From Aequorivita sp. HC6-5 (GTDB taxonomy: Bacteria > Bacteroidota > Bacteroidia > Flavobacteriales > Flavobacteriaceae): DNA of 64,000 bases. Location: positions 248,001 to 312,000 of the forward strand of contig CAJJCS010000002.1 of NCBI GenBank assembly GCA_905182755.1. Reading direction: 5' to 3'. Shown in pieces: positions 19,516 through 28,856 of this stretch. Below the pieces are notes generated by a model. The model was given only the letters and a program-made list of their open reading frames with translations, did no database searches and was not told the DNA's origin. A program made the position numbers and the translations under genes. Position 1 is the stretch's first letter. Every line of letters begins with the position of its first letter.

Positions 19516-20514
19516 ATGAAAAAAATCACCAAAAAAACCTACCTAGCTTGGTATGAAAACATGCTTTTTTGGCGCAAGTTTGAAGATAAATTAGCGCAAG
19601 TATATATCAATCAAAAAGTACGAGGGTTTCTCCATTTATATAACGGTCAAGAAGCTGTTTTGGCCGGCGCATTACACGCCATGGACTTAACCAAAGATAA
19701 AATGATTACAGCATACCGTAACCATGTACAACCTATTGGTATGGGTGTTGACCCTAAAAGAGTAATGGCAGAGCTGTATGGTAAAGCAACTGGAACTTCT
19801 CAAGGTCTTGGGGGTTCTATGCATATCTTCTCTAAAGAACATCGTTTTTATGGAGGTCATGGTATTGTTGGAGGACAAATACCTCTAGGAGCAGGTCTTG
19901 CTTTTGCAGATAAATACAAAGGAGATAATGCTGTAACGCTATGTTACATGGGTGATGGTGCAGTACGTCAAGGTTCTTTACATGAAACCTTTAATATGGC
20001 AATGCTCTGGAAATTACCAGTGGTTTTTTGTTGTGAAAATAACGGATATGCCATGGGTACATCTGTAGAGAGAGCTGCCAACCACACAGATATCTGGAAA
20101 CTTGGTTTAGGGTACGAGATGCCTTGTAAGCCAGTAGATGGTATGAAGCCAGATGTTGTTGCTAAAGAAATGGATGAGGCTATGGAGCGTGCAAGAAGAG
20201 GAGAAGGGCCTACCTTTTTAGAGATTAGAACCTACCGCTATAGAGGTCACTCTATGAGTGATGCACAGCACTACCGCACCAAAACAGAAGTTGCAAAAAA
20301 GCAAGAAGAAGATCCTATAGACTACGTACTTCATAACATTTATGAAAATAAATGGGCAACAGAAGGGGACATTGAAAACATTAATAAAAAAGTAAAAGAG
20401 ATGGTTAGTGAGTGTGAGAAATTCGCTGAAGATTCTCCATATCCAGAAAAAAGTGTCATGTATGATGTTGTATATGACCAAGAAAATTATCCATTTTTAC
20501 CTCATAAATTATAA
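19516..20514 (+). CDS. pdhA: Pyruvate dehydrogenase E1 component subunit alpha
   Basis: HLYNGQEAVLAGALHAM, GSMHIFSKEHRFYGGHGIVGGQIPLGAGLAFADKY, TYRYRGHSMSDAQHYRTKTEV. Confidence 0.95.
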   Translation: MKKITKKTYLAWYENMLFWRKFEDKLAQVYINQKVRGFLHLYNGQEAVLAGALHAMDLTKDKMITAYRNHVQPIGMGVDPKRVMAELYGKATGTSQGLGGSMHIFSKEHRFYGGHGIVGGQIPLGAGLAFADKYKGDNAVTLCYMGDGAVRQGSLHETFNMAMLWKLPVVFCCENNGYAMGTSVERAANHTDIWKLGLGYEMPCKPVDGMKPDVVAKEMDEAMERARRGEGPTFLEIRTYRYRGHSMSDAQHYRTKTEVAKKQEEDPIDYVLHNIYENKWATEGDIENINKKVKEMVSECEKFAEDSPYPEKSVMYDVVYDQENYPFLPHKL

Positions 20515-20517
20515 GCT

Positions 20518-22116
20518 ATGGCAACAATAATTACAATGCCGCGACTAAGCGACACCATGGAAGAAGGAACGGTAGCATCATGGCTTAAAAGCGTTGGCGA
20601 TACCGTTGGTGAGGGTGATATTCTTGCCGAAATTGAAACAGACAAAGCTACGATGGAGTTTGAATCTTTTCATGAAGGAACACTTTTATATATAGGCATA
20701 GCGGAGGGCGAAACAGCCAATGTGGATGCGCTACTTGCAATTATTGGTGAAAAAGGAGAAGACATTTCTATGCACCTTAGCCCTAGCACATCACAAACTG
20801 CTCCAGATTCAGTATCTCAGGAAGATACCCAACAAACAAAGGAGGTTGCACCTACCACTGAGGCGGCTGCAATTCCAGAAGGTGTTGAGGTTATTACTAT
20901 GCCAAGGCTTAGTGATACTATGGAAGAAGGAACTGTGGCAACATGGCTTAAGAAAGAGGGAGACAGTATCCAGGAAGGTGATATTCTTGCTGAAATTGAG
21001 ACAGATAAAGCAACTATGGAATTTGAGTCTTTCTATACAGGAACACTCTTAAAAATAGGAATTCAAGAAGGTGAAACAGCTCTAGTTGATGCCTTGTTGG
21101 CAATTGTTGGGCCTGCAGGAACAGATGTTTCTGGCATCTCTCAGACTACAAAAGCGGCGCCAGATGCAACACCAGCGCCAGTATCTGCTCCAGCTCCAGT
21201 AAAAGAGACACCTATAGCTGCACCTATTACTCAAGTGGTAACAGAAGTTGCGGCTACAAATTCCTCATCACAAAGAATATTTGCTTCACCACTTGCTAAA
21301 AAAATGGCAACAGATAAGGGTATTTCACTTCAGCTTGTTAAAGGGTCTGGAGAAAATGGTCGTATCGTTAAAAGTGATATAGAAAATTACCAGCCATCCG
21401 CATCAGGTATGGCGCAATATACTCCAGTTGGAGTTGAAAGTTTTGAAGAAATTAAAAACAGTCAAATGCGCAAAACAATTGCAAAGCGTTTGGGTGAATC
21501 AAAATTCTCTGCACCACATTACTATTTAACCATTGAGCTTGACATGGATAACGCCATGGCATCAAGAGCTGCCATAAACAGTGCGCCAGATGTTAAAATC
21601 AGCTACAATGATATGATTGTAAAAGCGTGTGCTATGGCTCTTAGAAAACATCCACAAGTAAATAGCCAATGGACAGACGGGCTAATGCGTATTGCAAAGC
21701 ATATTCATGTTGGTGTAGCCGTTGCTGTAGATGATGGCCTGCTTGTACCTGTTTTAAAATTTGCAGATCAAATGAGTTTCTCTCAAATAGGTGTGCATGT
21801 AAAAGAGTTGGCCGCCAAAGCAAGAAACAAAAAAATCACACCACAAGAGATGGACGGGAGTACCTTTACCGTTAGTAACCTTGGTATGTTTGGCATTAAA
21901 GAATTTACCTCTATTATAAATGCGCCAAACTCGGCTATTTTATCTGTGGGGGCAATTATACAAAAGCCAGTTGTTAAAAATGGAGCACTTGCTGTGGGTA
22001 ATACCATGACAGTAACCCTAGCCTGTGATCACAGAACCGTTGACGGTGCTACTGGAGCCAAATTTTTACAAACATTACGTAATTACATAGAAAATCCAGT
22101 AACTATGTTTGTATAG
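20518..22116 (+). CDS. Pyruvate dehydrogenase E2, dihydrolipoamide acetyltransferase, with two lipoyl domains
   Basis: Two lipoyl domains (MPRLSDTMEEGTVASWLK...ETDKATMEFESF and MPRLSDTMEEGTVATWLK...ETDKATMEFESF), E3-binding domain ASPLAKKMATDKGI, catalytic DHRTVDGATGAKF. Confidence 0.95.
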   Translation: MATIITMPRLSDTMEEGTVASWLKSVGDTVGEGDILAEIETDKATMEFESFHEGTLLYIGIAEGETANVDALLAIIGEKGEDISMHLSPSTSQTAPDSVSQEDTQQTKEVAPTTEAAAIPEGVEVITMPRLSDTMEEGTVATWLKKEGDSIQEGDILAEIETDKATMEFESFYTGTLLKIGIQEGETALVDALLAIVGPAGTDVSGISQTTKAAPDATPAPVSAPAPVKETPIAAPITQVVTEVAATNSSSQRIFASPLAKKMATDKGISLQLVKGSGENGRIVKSDIENYQPSASGMAQYTPVGVESFEEIKNSQMRKTIAKRLGESKFSAPHYYLTIELDMDNAMASRAAINSAPDVKISYNDMIVKACAMALRKHPQVNSQWTDGLMRIAKHIHVGVAVAVDDGLLVPVLKFADQMSFSQIGVHVKELAAKARNKKITPQEMDGSTFTVSNLGMFGIKEFTSIINAPNSAILSVGAIIQKPVVKNGALAVGNTMTVTLACDHRTVDGATGAKFLQTLRNYIENPVTMFV

Positions 22117-22240
22117 TTTTTCTGAAATTTTCAAATCCTTAAAATCCCTTAGAAATCTTAAATAGATAGCTCAGGGATTTTGTATATTTAAGTATTATTT
22201 TGACAATAGATATATTTGTCATGACTTTTAAAAAACAACT

Positions 22241-22924
22241 ATGAAAAATATTATTATCACAGGTACTTCTCGCGGCATTGGCTATGAAATGGTTGCTATA
22301 CTTGCTCAAGCTGGACATAATGTGTTGGCTCTCTCAAGAAATGCAGCCCCAGTTTCTGGGCTAGAGATTACCAACTGTCATTGCTTCTCTTGTGATATTA
22401 CAGATCCCGATGCTATTAAAAAAGTGCCAATTTTTTTAAAAGAGAAAGGGTGGAAGCATGTTGATGTACTTATCAATAATTCAGGATATTTGGTAAATAA
22501 ACCTTTTTCAGAACTTTCCCTAGAAGACTTCAAACAAAGCTATGATGTAAATGTATTTGGTGTTTTCTCTCTAACTCAAGCCGTTTTACCCTTTTTTAAA
22601 AAATCAAGCCATGTGGTTAACATAAGCAGTATGGGCGGCGTGCAAGGGAGCGCTAAGTTTCCTGGACTAGCTGCGTATAGTAGCAGCAAAGGTGCATTAA
22701 TCACCCTTACAGAGCTACTGGCAGAAGAGTTTAAACTAACGGGTCCTTCCTTTAATGTTTTGGCTTTGGGCGCCGTGCAAACCGAAATGTTAGAAGAGGC
22801 ATTTCCTGGGTATAAGGCTCCTTTAACCGCTACGCAGATGGCACAGTATATTATTGATTTTTCTTTAACAGGAAACACATTTTATAATGGTAAAGTATTA
22901 GAGGTTTCTAGCTCAACTCCATAG
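22241..22924 (+). CDS. SDR family NAD(P)-dependent oxidoreductase
   Basis: ITGTSRGIGYEM, LINNSGYLVNKPF, NISSMGG, YSSSKGAL. Confidence 0.92.
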   Translation: MKNIIITGTSRGIGYEMVAILAQAGHNVLALSRNAAPVSGLEITNCHCFSCDITDPDAIKKVPIFLKEKGWKHVDVLINNSGYLVNKPFSELSLEDFKQSYDVNVFGVFSLTQAVLPFFKKSSHVVNISSMGGVQGSAKFPGLAAYSSSKGALITLTELLAEEFKLTGPSFNVLALGAVQTEMLEEAFPGYKAPLTATQMAQYIIDFSLTGNTFYNGKVLEVSSSTP

Positions 22925-22928
22925 GTGT

Positions 22929-23480
22929 ATGATAGAAGCGCTGTCAAAATACATTCCAGAGGCTGCGGTACTTCCTGCCTTTGAACTGATTAAACAAAAT
23001 GATGTATATCTTAAAATTGTTAATGAGCGTGTTACGCGTCATGGTGATTATAGAAAAACAAAAGATGGGCAACATCAAATTACGGTCAATGCAAGTTTAA
23101 ACAAGTACCGTTTTTTTGTTACGCTAATACATGAAATAGCCCATTTAGTTGCTTTTAAAAAGTTTGGCAGAAACATTAAACCCCACGGTACACATTGGAA
23201 ATTTACATTTCAGCAACTCATGTTGCCTTTTATAAACCCTCAAGTATTTCCATCTCAACTTTTGCCACTATTAGCCCTACATTTTAAAAACCCTAAAGCA
23301 AGCAGTGATACAGATGCTAGGTTGTCTTTGGCATTAAAGCAGTTTGATCCAGAAAATGATAAAAATTATGTTTTTGAAATCCCTGCTGGAGGGACTTTTA
23401 GACTCTATAACGGTAAGCTATTTAAACGTGGAAATAAGCGAGTGAAACGTTATGAATGTGTAGAGAGTTTCAACAGGTAA
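22929..23480 (+). CDS. SprT-like domain metallopeptidase
   Basis: TLIHEIAHLVAFKKFG zinc motif, GTHWKFTFQQLM, C-terminal GKLFKRGNKRVKRYECVE. Confidence 0.85.
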   Translation: MIEALSKYIPEAAVLPAFELIKQNDVYLKIVNERVTRHGDYRKTKDGQHQITVNASLNKYRFFVTLIHEIAHLVAFKKFGRNIKPHGTHWKFTFQQLMLPFINPQVFPSQLLPLLALHFKNPKASSDTDARLSLALKQFDPENDKNYVFEIPAGGTFRLYNGKLFKRGNKRVKRYECVESFNR

Positions 23481-23550
23481 AATCTATCTATTTCAGCCCA
23501 ATGCAGAAGTTGAGTATATAAAATAAAGACCTAAATGAGTTTTGTCTTTG

Positions 23551-24315
23551 CTAGGAGTTTTTATTTTGTACATCTCGTATTTTTTTAAACAAGTTGCTAG
23601 AGTATACAAAGTCTGTTACGTCCTGGTTGCTAGTTTTAAAGATATCTTCTTGTGTTCCTTTCCAGACTAGTATGCCGTTTTTAAGAAAGTTAATGCGTTC
23701 TCCAATCTCCATAACAGAATTCATGTCATGGGTAACTACTATGGTAGTAATATCATTTTCATGGGTGATTCTTTGAATAAGATTATCAATCACAGTGGCT
23801 GTTTTTGGGTCTAACCCAGAGTTTGGTTCATCACAAAATAGATACTTAGGATTATTTACAATAGCCCTTGCAATAGAGACCCGTTTTTGCATTCCTCCAG
23901 ATATTTCTGCAGGAAATTTATTGTTTACACCATCAAGATTTACTCTATTTAGCACCTCATTTACTCGAGAGATCATTTTTGGTGTACTCTGGTCAGAAAA
24001 CATGCGCAGGGGAAACATAATATTCTCTTCTATAGTCATAGAATCAAAAAGGGCACCTCCTTGAAATAACATACCTATATTTTCTCTAAGAATACGCTGC
24101 TGCACAAGATTCATTTGATCAGTAGGTTTGTTGTGGTATGAAATGGTTCCAGCCACGGGTTTTAATAAACCAATGAGACATTTTAACATTACAGATTTTC
24201 CGCTCCCACTTTGACCAATAATTAGGTTGGTTTTTCCTTGTTCGAAGACGGTAGAAATTCCTTTCAAAATTTCTTCAGAACCAAATTGCATTTTTAAATT
24301 ATCTATGGCTATCAT
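23551..24315 (-). CDS. ABC transporter ATP-binding protein, MlaF-like
   Basis: IGQSGSGKSVMLKCLIGLL, ISGGMQKRVSIARAI, LFCDEPNSGLDPKTA; adjacent to MlaE-like permease. Confidence 0.92.
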   Translation of the reverse strand: MIAIDNLKMQFGSEEILKGISTVFEQGKTNLIIGQSGSGKSVMLKCLIGLLKPVAGTISYHNKPTDQMNLVQQRILRENIGMLFQGGALFDSMTIEENIMFPLRMFSDQSTPKMISRVNEVLNRVNLDGVNNKFPAEISGGMQKRVSIARAIVNNPKYLFCDEPNSGLDPKTATVIDNLIQRITHENDITTIVVTHDMNSVMEIGERINFLKNGILVWKGTQEDIFKTSNQDVTDFVYSSNLFKKIRDVQNKNS

Positions 24316-25052
24316 TAGCTTAAAAGTAATTGGGTTATGATGTAATTTGCAAGGATAATAAGTACACTCGTCCAAACAAAACTCTTGGTGCTAGCTTTAC
24401 CTACCTCCAGGGCTCCACCTTTCATGTAGTAGCCATGCCAAGCAGGCACTGTAGCTAATATAAAAGCAAAGACATATGTTTTAACAAAAGCATATACCAA
24501 GTGAAATGGTATAAAATCTTCTTGCAATCCTCTTATAAATTCATCTAGCGAGACAAACCCTCCATATACTCCAGCTATAAGCCCTCCAAAAATCCCTAAA
24601 AACATAGCAATAGCTATTAAAAAGGGGTAGGTAAGAAGTGCTATTACTTTTGGAAAAACAAGATAATTTAATGAATTAACACCCATGACCTCAAGGGCGT
24701 CAATTTGTTCGGTAACACGCATAGATCCAATGCTAGAGGTGATAAAAGATCCTACTTTACCTGCCATAATTATGGAGATAAAAGTTGGCGCAAATTCTAA
24801 GATGATAGATTGTCTAGTAGCAAAGGCAACTAATTCTTTGGGTATGATTGGGTCTGTTAAATTTAATGCCGTTTGTAGGGTGATAACCCCACCCACAAAA
24901 AAACCAATGAAACTCACAATACCGAGAGAACTCATGACTAAATCATCAATTTCTTTGAATATTAATTCTCTTAAAACATCTCCTTTTGTAAAGCCACTAA
25001 AGGTGCGTCTGAGCATTAAAAAGTAAGATCCAATATCTTCAAGGTATTTCAT
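24315..25052 (-). CDS. ABC transporter permease, MlaE family
   Basis: FIGFFVGGVITLQTALNL, GKVGSFITSSIGSMRVTEQIDALEVMGVNSLNYLVFPKVIALL. Confidence 0.93.
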   Translation of the reverse strand: MKYLEDIGSYFLMLRRTFSGFTKGDVLRELIFKEIDDLVMSSLGIVSFIGFFVGGVITLQTALNLTDPIIPKELVAFATRQSIILEFAPTFISIIMAGKVGSFITSSIGSMRVTEQIDALEVMGVNSLNYLVFPKVIALLTYPFLIAIAMFLGIFGGLIAGVYGGFVSLDEFIRGLQEDFIPFHLVYAFVKTYVFAFILATVPAWHGYYMKGGALEVGKASTKSFVWTSVLIILANYIITQLLLS

Positions 25053-25125
25053 AATATATAGCTGTTGCTAAGGTACTAAATTTATGATAAGTGTTTTAAA
25101 TGTAAGGGTATAAAGCTATTTGTTT

Positions 25126-26211
25126 TTATTTAAAGATATCCATCATTTTTTGAAATAACGCTGTGTTTTTGTAGATGCCGCCAAAGTTTTCTTCTCCAGG
25201 TCCTTTGGCAAATATAGGCACCATAGTTGCCGAATGTCCTCCAGTAGAGAAGGTGGGTTTGATTTTGTTGTAATTCCCATCATCTGTAGATAGCGTGAAG
25301 CCTCCGGTTTCATGATCTGCAGTAACAATAATAAGTGTTTCTGCGTTTTTTGCAGCAAAATCTAGAGCAACACCAATAGTCTTGTCAAAGTCTAATAACT
25401 CTGTGATTAAGTAATCTGTATCATTATCGTGGCCTCCCCAATCTATTTGAGCTCCTTCAACCATTAAAAAAAAGCCGTTCTTGTTTTTAGATAATTTATC
25501 CAATGCCATCTTAGTTGCATTGGGCAAGAAATCACCTCTTCCCTCCAACATTTTGTCCATCCCATCTTCTGCCAAAAAGATGGCTTGTTTTTTCTCTGTA
25601 GTTTTATTTGGTAGGCTATTGGTTTCCACCTCATACCCATTATTCTCAAATTCTTTATAAAGATCACGAGCATCTTCACGTTTGTCTTTGTCTAGAAACT
25701 CAGTACCTCCACCTGCAATAAAATCGATTTTCGAAGTGGGCAAAAAAGCAGCAATGTCTTGGTAGGATTTTCTAGATGCTGCATGTGCATAAAAGCTAGC
25801 GGGAGTGGCATGCATTACAGAGGAGGTTGTAACAATTCCAGTGCTAATATCCATGGGGATTATTTTTTCAATAATAGTAGGTACTGGTTTTTTTTGCATG
25901 TCTACACCAATGGCGCCATTATAGGTATCAACTCCAGTTGCGTATGCAGTAGCACTCGCAGCAGAGTCACACACTAAGGCATCTGCAGCAGATGTTTTTA
26001 TAAGCCCAATGGTGGTAAATCGGTCAAAATTTGGCACACTGTCCTTGAAAAAATAACTTGCAGAAGCCTCACTTAAGCCCATGCCATCTCCTATGAGTAG
26101 AATGATGTTTTTTGGCTTTTTGCTTTCTTGTTTGTTTCTAGGCGCTGATAAACGATACGCAACGGCCGAAATTACAAGTATGCCAAGTATAATTTTTCCT
26201 ATATTTTTCAT
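25126..26211 (-). CDS. Alkaline phosphatase (PhoA family)
   Basis: LIGDGMGLSEASASYF, ALVCDSAASATAYATGVDTYNGAIGV, MVEGAQIDWGGHDND, VTADHETGGFTL. Confidence 0.93.
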   Translation of the reverse strand: MKNIGKIILGILVISAVAYRLSAPRNKQESKKPKNIILLIGDGMGLSEASASYFFKDSVPNFDRFTTIGLIKTSAADALVCDSAASATAYATGVDTYNGAIGVDMQKKPVPTIIEKIIPMDISTGIVTTSSVMHATPASFYAHAASRKSYQDIAAFLPTSKIDFIAGGGTEFLDKDKREDARDLYKEFENNGYEVETNSLPNKTTEKKQAIFLAEDGMDKMLEGRGDFLPNATKMALDKLSKNKNGFFLMVEGAQIDWGGHDNDTDYLITELLDFDKTIGVALDFAAKNAETLIIVTADHETGGFTLSTDDGNYNKIKPTFSTGGHSATMVPIFAKGPGEENFGGIYKNTALFQKMMDIFK

Positions 26212-26268
26212 TGCAACTTTTTATTTTCAAAAGTACTCATAATCCAAGCCTCAAATGATAATACGGTG

Positions 26269-27117
26269 TTATAGTATCTTTTTTTTTATTGCTTTCCAGC
26301 GGAAATTTCTGATAAATTCACCCTCTTGTTGAGAAACTATAAAAGGTTGCTTTTGTTTTTTTGAACTATTATAGCCTTGCATACAGTGCAAATAAAATAG
26401 CGGGTCTTTTTTTGATACGGCAAGTTTTAAAGCTGCAATTCTTGTAAGAGTTTTTGAGTAACGCATTTTGTAGAAGGCTTCTCCTTGTTTTTGTTTAGCT
26501 CCAGATGTGTAGGCATTTCCTGTAGCCTTGAGGTGTTTTACGTGCAATAAAGGGTCTGTCTTTGTTTTCCAGCCGTGAAACCCTGCCAATAAAACATCTA
26601 CGGTATCCCATCCTATAGATTTTTTAAGCCCGCCAATGGCCTTAAAGCACTCTTTTTTATATAGTTTTATAGGTCCTCGCACCTTGGTTTTTTCTGAAAT
26701 ATTTTCAAAGATCCACGTATCTCTTTTTTTAATATAAAGGTTGCCAGATGCTATGCCAACCAAATTATCTGAGGCAAAGATGGCTACCATTTTTTCTAGA
26801 TAATTTGATGGAAGTATGATGTCTGCATCAAACTTACCTATAAGCTGCGCATCTAGATCGCATTTTTCGTACCCCTTGTAAAATGCTTCTATTACTTTGG
26901 CTCCAGGACTGTGCTTTGATGTTTTGTGTGTGTTTATAGCTGTAATCCAAGGGTAGGTATCAACATACTTTTTAATGATACTAGGGGTGTTGTCTGTGGA
27001 GTTATCATCTACAATAATGACTTGTGATGGTTTAATAGTCTGTCCCACCAAAGAGCCAAGCATATGTTCTATATGTGCTTGTTCATTATATACAGGTATG
27101 ATGATTGTTATTTTCAA
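26269..27117 (-). CDS. Glycosyltransferase family 2
   Basis: ITIIIPVYNEQAHIEHMLGSLVGQTIKPSQVIIVDDNSTDNT, GKFDADIILP. Confidence 0.9.
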   Translation of the reverse strand: MKITIIIPVYNEQAHIEHMLGSLVGQTIKPSQVIIVDDNSTDNTPSIIKKYVDTYPWITAINTHKTSKHSPGAKVIEAFYKGYEKCDLDAQLIGKFDADIILPSNYLEKMVAIFASDNLVGIASGNLYIKKRDTWIFENISEKTKVRGPIKLYKKECFKAIGGLKKSIGWDTVDVLLAGFHGWKTKTDPLLHVKHLKATGNAYTSGAKQKQGEAFYKMRYSKTLTRIAALKLAVSKKDPLFYLHCMQGYNSSKKQKQPFIVSQQEGEFIRNFRWKAIKKKIL

Positions 27118-27635
27118 ACACGTTCTGCGTAGATAAGATAGTATCTTGGTGTGAAGTATCTTAAGATAGGTCTAAACCCAAATTTTTTAACAGGGTTTGT
27201 GAACTTTTCACTTTTTTTAATCCTCCAGCCAGCTTTTTCTAGTAACCAGTCAAACTGCCAATCTTCAAATTCATGGTAATGTCTGTCCCAGGTGTCTGTC
27301 TTGCTTTTATATGCAGATGCAAACCACAACTTAAGAGGTACAGAAGCAATTAATTTTTTAGCTTTTATGTCTTTTAATACAGTGTAGGGTGAGACAAGGT
27401 GTTCAAATATTTCAAAAGCGGTAGCAACATCATAGTTGTTATCCTGCACTGCTTTAGTGTCGATGTCTAAATCCTCTCCGGTTGTATTTGTGATGTTGTA
27501 CCCTTCTTTTTTTAAAACTTCAGAAAAAGGATTTACAACACCCAGATCAATAATTTTTTCTTGTTTTGATATGGTTTGCTCTAAAAAAGCTTTTGTGATT
27601 CTGTATCTTTTTTTGGGATAGTTTCCTGGATACAT
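27114..27635 (-). CDS. Class I SAM-dependent methyltransferase
   Basis: KIIDLGVVNPFSEVLKKEGY, NNYDVATAFEIFEHLVSPYTVLKDIKAKKLIASVPL; 4-bp overlap with downstream GT2 gene. Confidence 0.75.
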   Translation of the reverse strand: MYPGNYPKKRYRITKAFLEQTISKQEKIIDLGVVNPFSEVLKKEGYNITNTTGEDLDIDTKAVQDNNYDVATAFEIFEHLVSPYTVLKDIKAKKLIASVPLKLWFASAYKSKTDTWDRHYHEFEDWQFDWLLEKAGWRIKKSEKFTNPVKKFGFRPILRYFTPRYYLIYAERV

Positions 27636-27637
27636 GA

Positions 27638-28696
27638 TTATGCTTTGTAGACCATTGCATTAATGTTCATTCCTGCACCAACACTGGCAAACATAATAAG
27701 GTCTCCTTTATTAATACTGTGCCCTTCCATGTTGTTGTTTACTATTAAATCATAAAGTGTAGGAACCGTCGCCACACTTGAGTTTCCAAGTGTGTTTATG
27801 GTCATTGGCATAATATCCTGTGGCGCCTGCATATCATAAAGGCCATAGAATCTTTTCACAATGGCTTCATCCATCTTTTCATTGGCTTGATGTATCAATA
27901 TTTTCTTTAAATCTTTAATATCATATCCACTATCCTCCAAACAACTTTTCATTGCTTTTGGAACATTTGTTAGGGCAAAATTGTAGATTTTTCTGCCATT
28001 CATTTTTATGTACTTTCTAGGGTTTTGATCTTCTAGATTATTGCTGTTTCCAAAGTAGATATAATTAGCCTCCTCAATAGCATGAGTAGCGGTAGCGTGC
28101 GAGATAATGCCATCTGTATCATCTGTGTGCTCAATGATTGTTGCTCCAGCGCCGTCACTGTATATCATAGAATCTCTATCATGAGGGTCTGTAACTCTAG
28201 ATAATGTTTCTGCACCAATTACCAAACATCTTTTAGCAATACCCGCTTTTATAAAAGCGTTGGCTTGTATCATTGCCTCTAGCCAACCTGGACAACCAAA
28301 AATTAAATCATAGGCAACACACGATGGGTTTTTTATTTGCAAATTACTTTTTACACGAGAGGCTAAGCTGGGTACAGTATCACTTTGGTTACTACCATAC
28401 TTGACATCTCCGTAGTTATGGGCTACGATAATATAATCTAATGTTTCTGGATCAATCTTGGCATAATCTATTGCTTTTTGTGCAGCAAAAGAAGCAATGT
28501 CTGAGGTGCTGTACTTTTCTTGAGCATACCTTCTTTCTGAGATTCCGGTTATGGCTTTAAATTTCTCAATAATGACGTCATTTTGGTGAGCAAAACTAGT
28601 TCCGTCTTCATTGTAAAAGTCGTGATTTTCAAAATCTTTGTTACTGGTTATTTCTTTTGGGATATAGCTTCCTGTCCCTGTAATGGTAATGCCCAT
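27638..28696 (-). CDS. 3-oxoacyl-ACP synthase III family protein
   Basis: ITGTGSYIPKEITSN, DLIFGCPGWLEAMIQA (Cys), ILIHQANEKMDEAIVKRF (His), INTLGNSSVATVPTLYD (Asn). Confidence 0.88.
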   Translation of the reverse strand: MGITITGTGSYIPKEITSNKDFENHDFYNEDGTSFAHQNDVIIEKFKAITGISERRYAQEKYSTSDIASFAAQKAIDYAKIDPETLDYIIVAHNYGDVKYGSNQSDTVPSLASRVKSNLQIKNPSCVAYDLIFGCPGWLEAMIQANAFIKAGIAKRCLVIGAETLSRVTDPHDRDSMIYSDGAGATIIEHTDDTDGIISHATATHAIEEANYIYFGNSNNLEDQNPRKYIKMNGRKIYNFALTNVPKAMKSCLEDSGYDIKDLKKILIHQANEKMDEAIVKRFYGLYDMQAPQDIMPMTINTLGNSSVATVPTLYDLIVNNNMEGHSINKGDLIMFASVGAGMNINAMVYKA

Positions 28697-28801
28697 GGTG
28701 TAATTTTTTGGCTAATGTAGGAAAAAGAAAGCACTATAGATGCTGATTTTTCTATAAATATAGCCTGTTTAATGTATCAATATTTAAAGTAATCTACTAT
28801 T

Positions 28802-28840
28802 AAAAAATCCTCATTTCTGATAAAAAAAATGAGGATTTTT
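28802..28840 (-). terminator. Intrinsic terminator after gcvP
   Basis: AAAAATCCTCATTT...AAATGAGGATTTTT; T tract on minus strand. Confidence 0.75.
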
Positions 28841-28856
28841 GATTTAAATCATGTTG

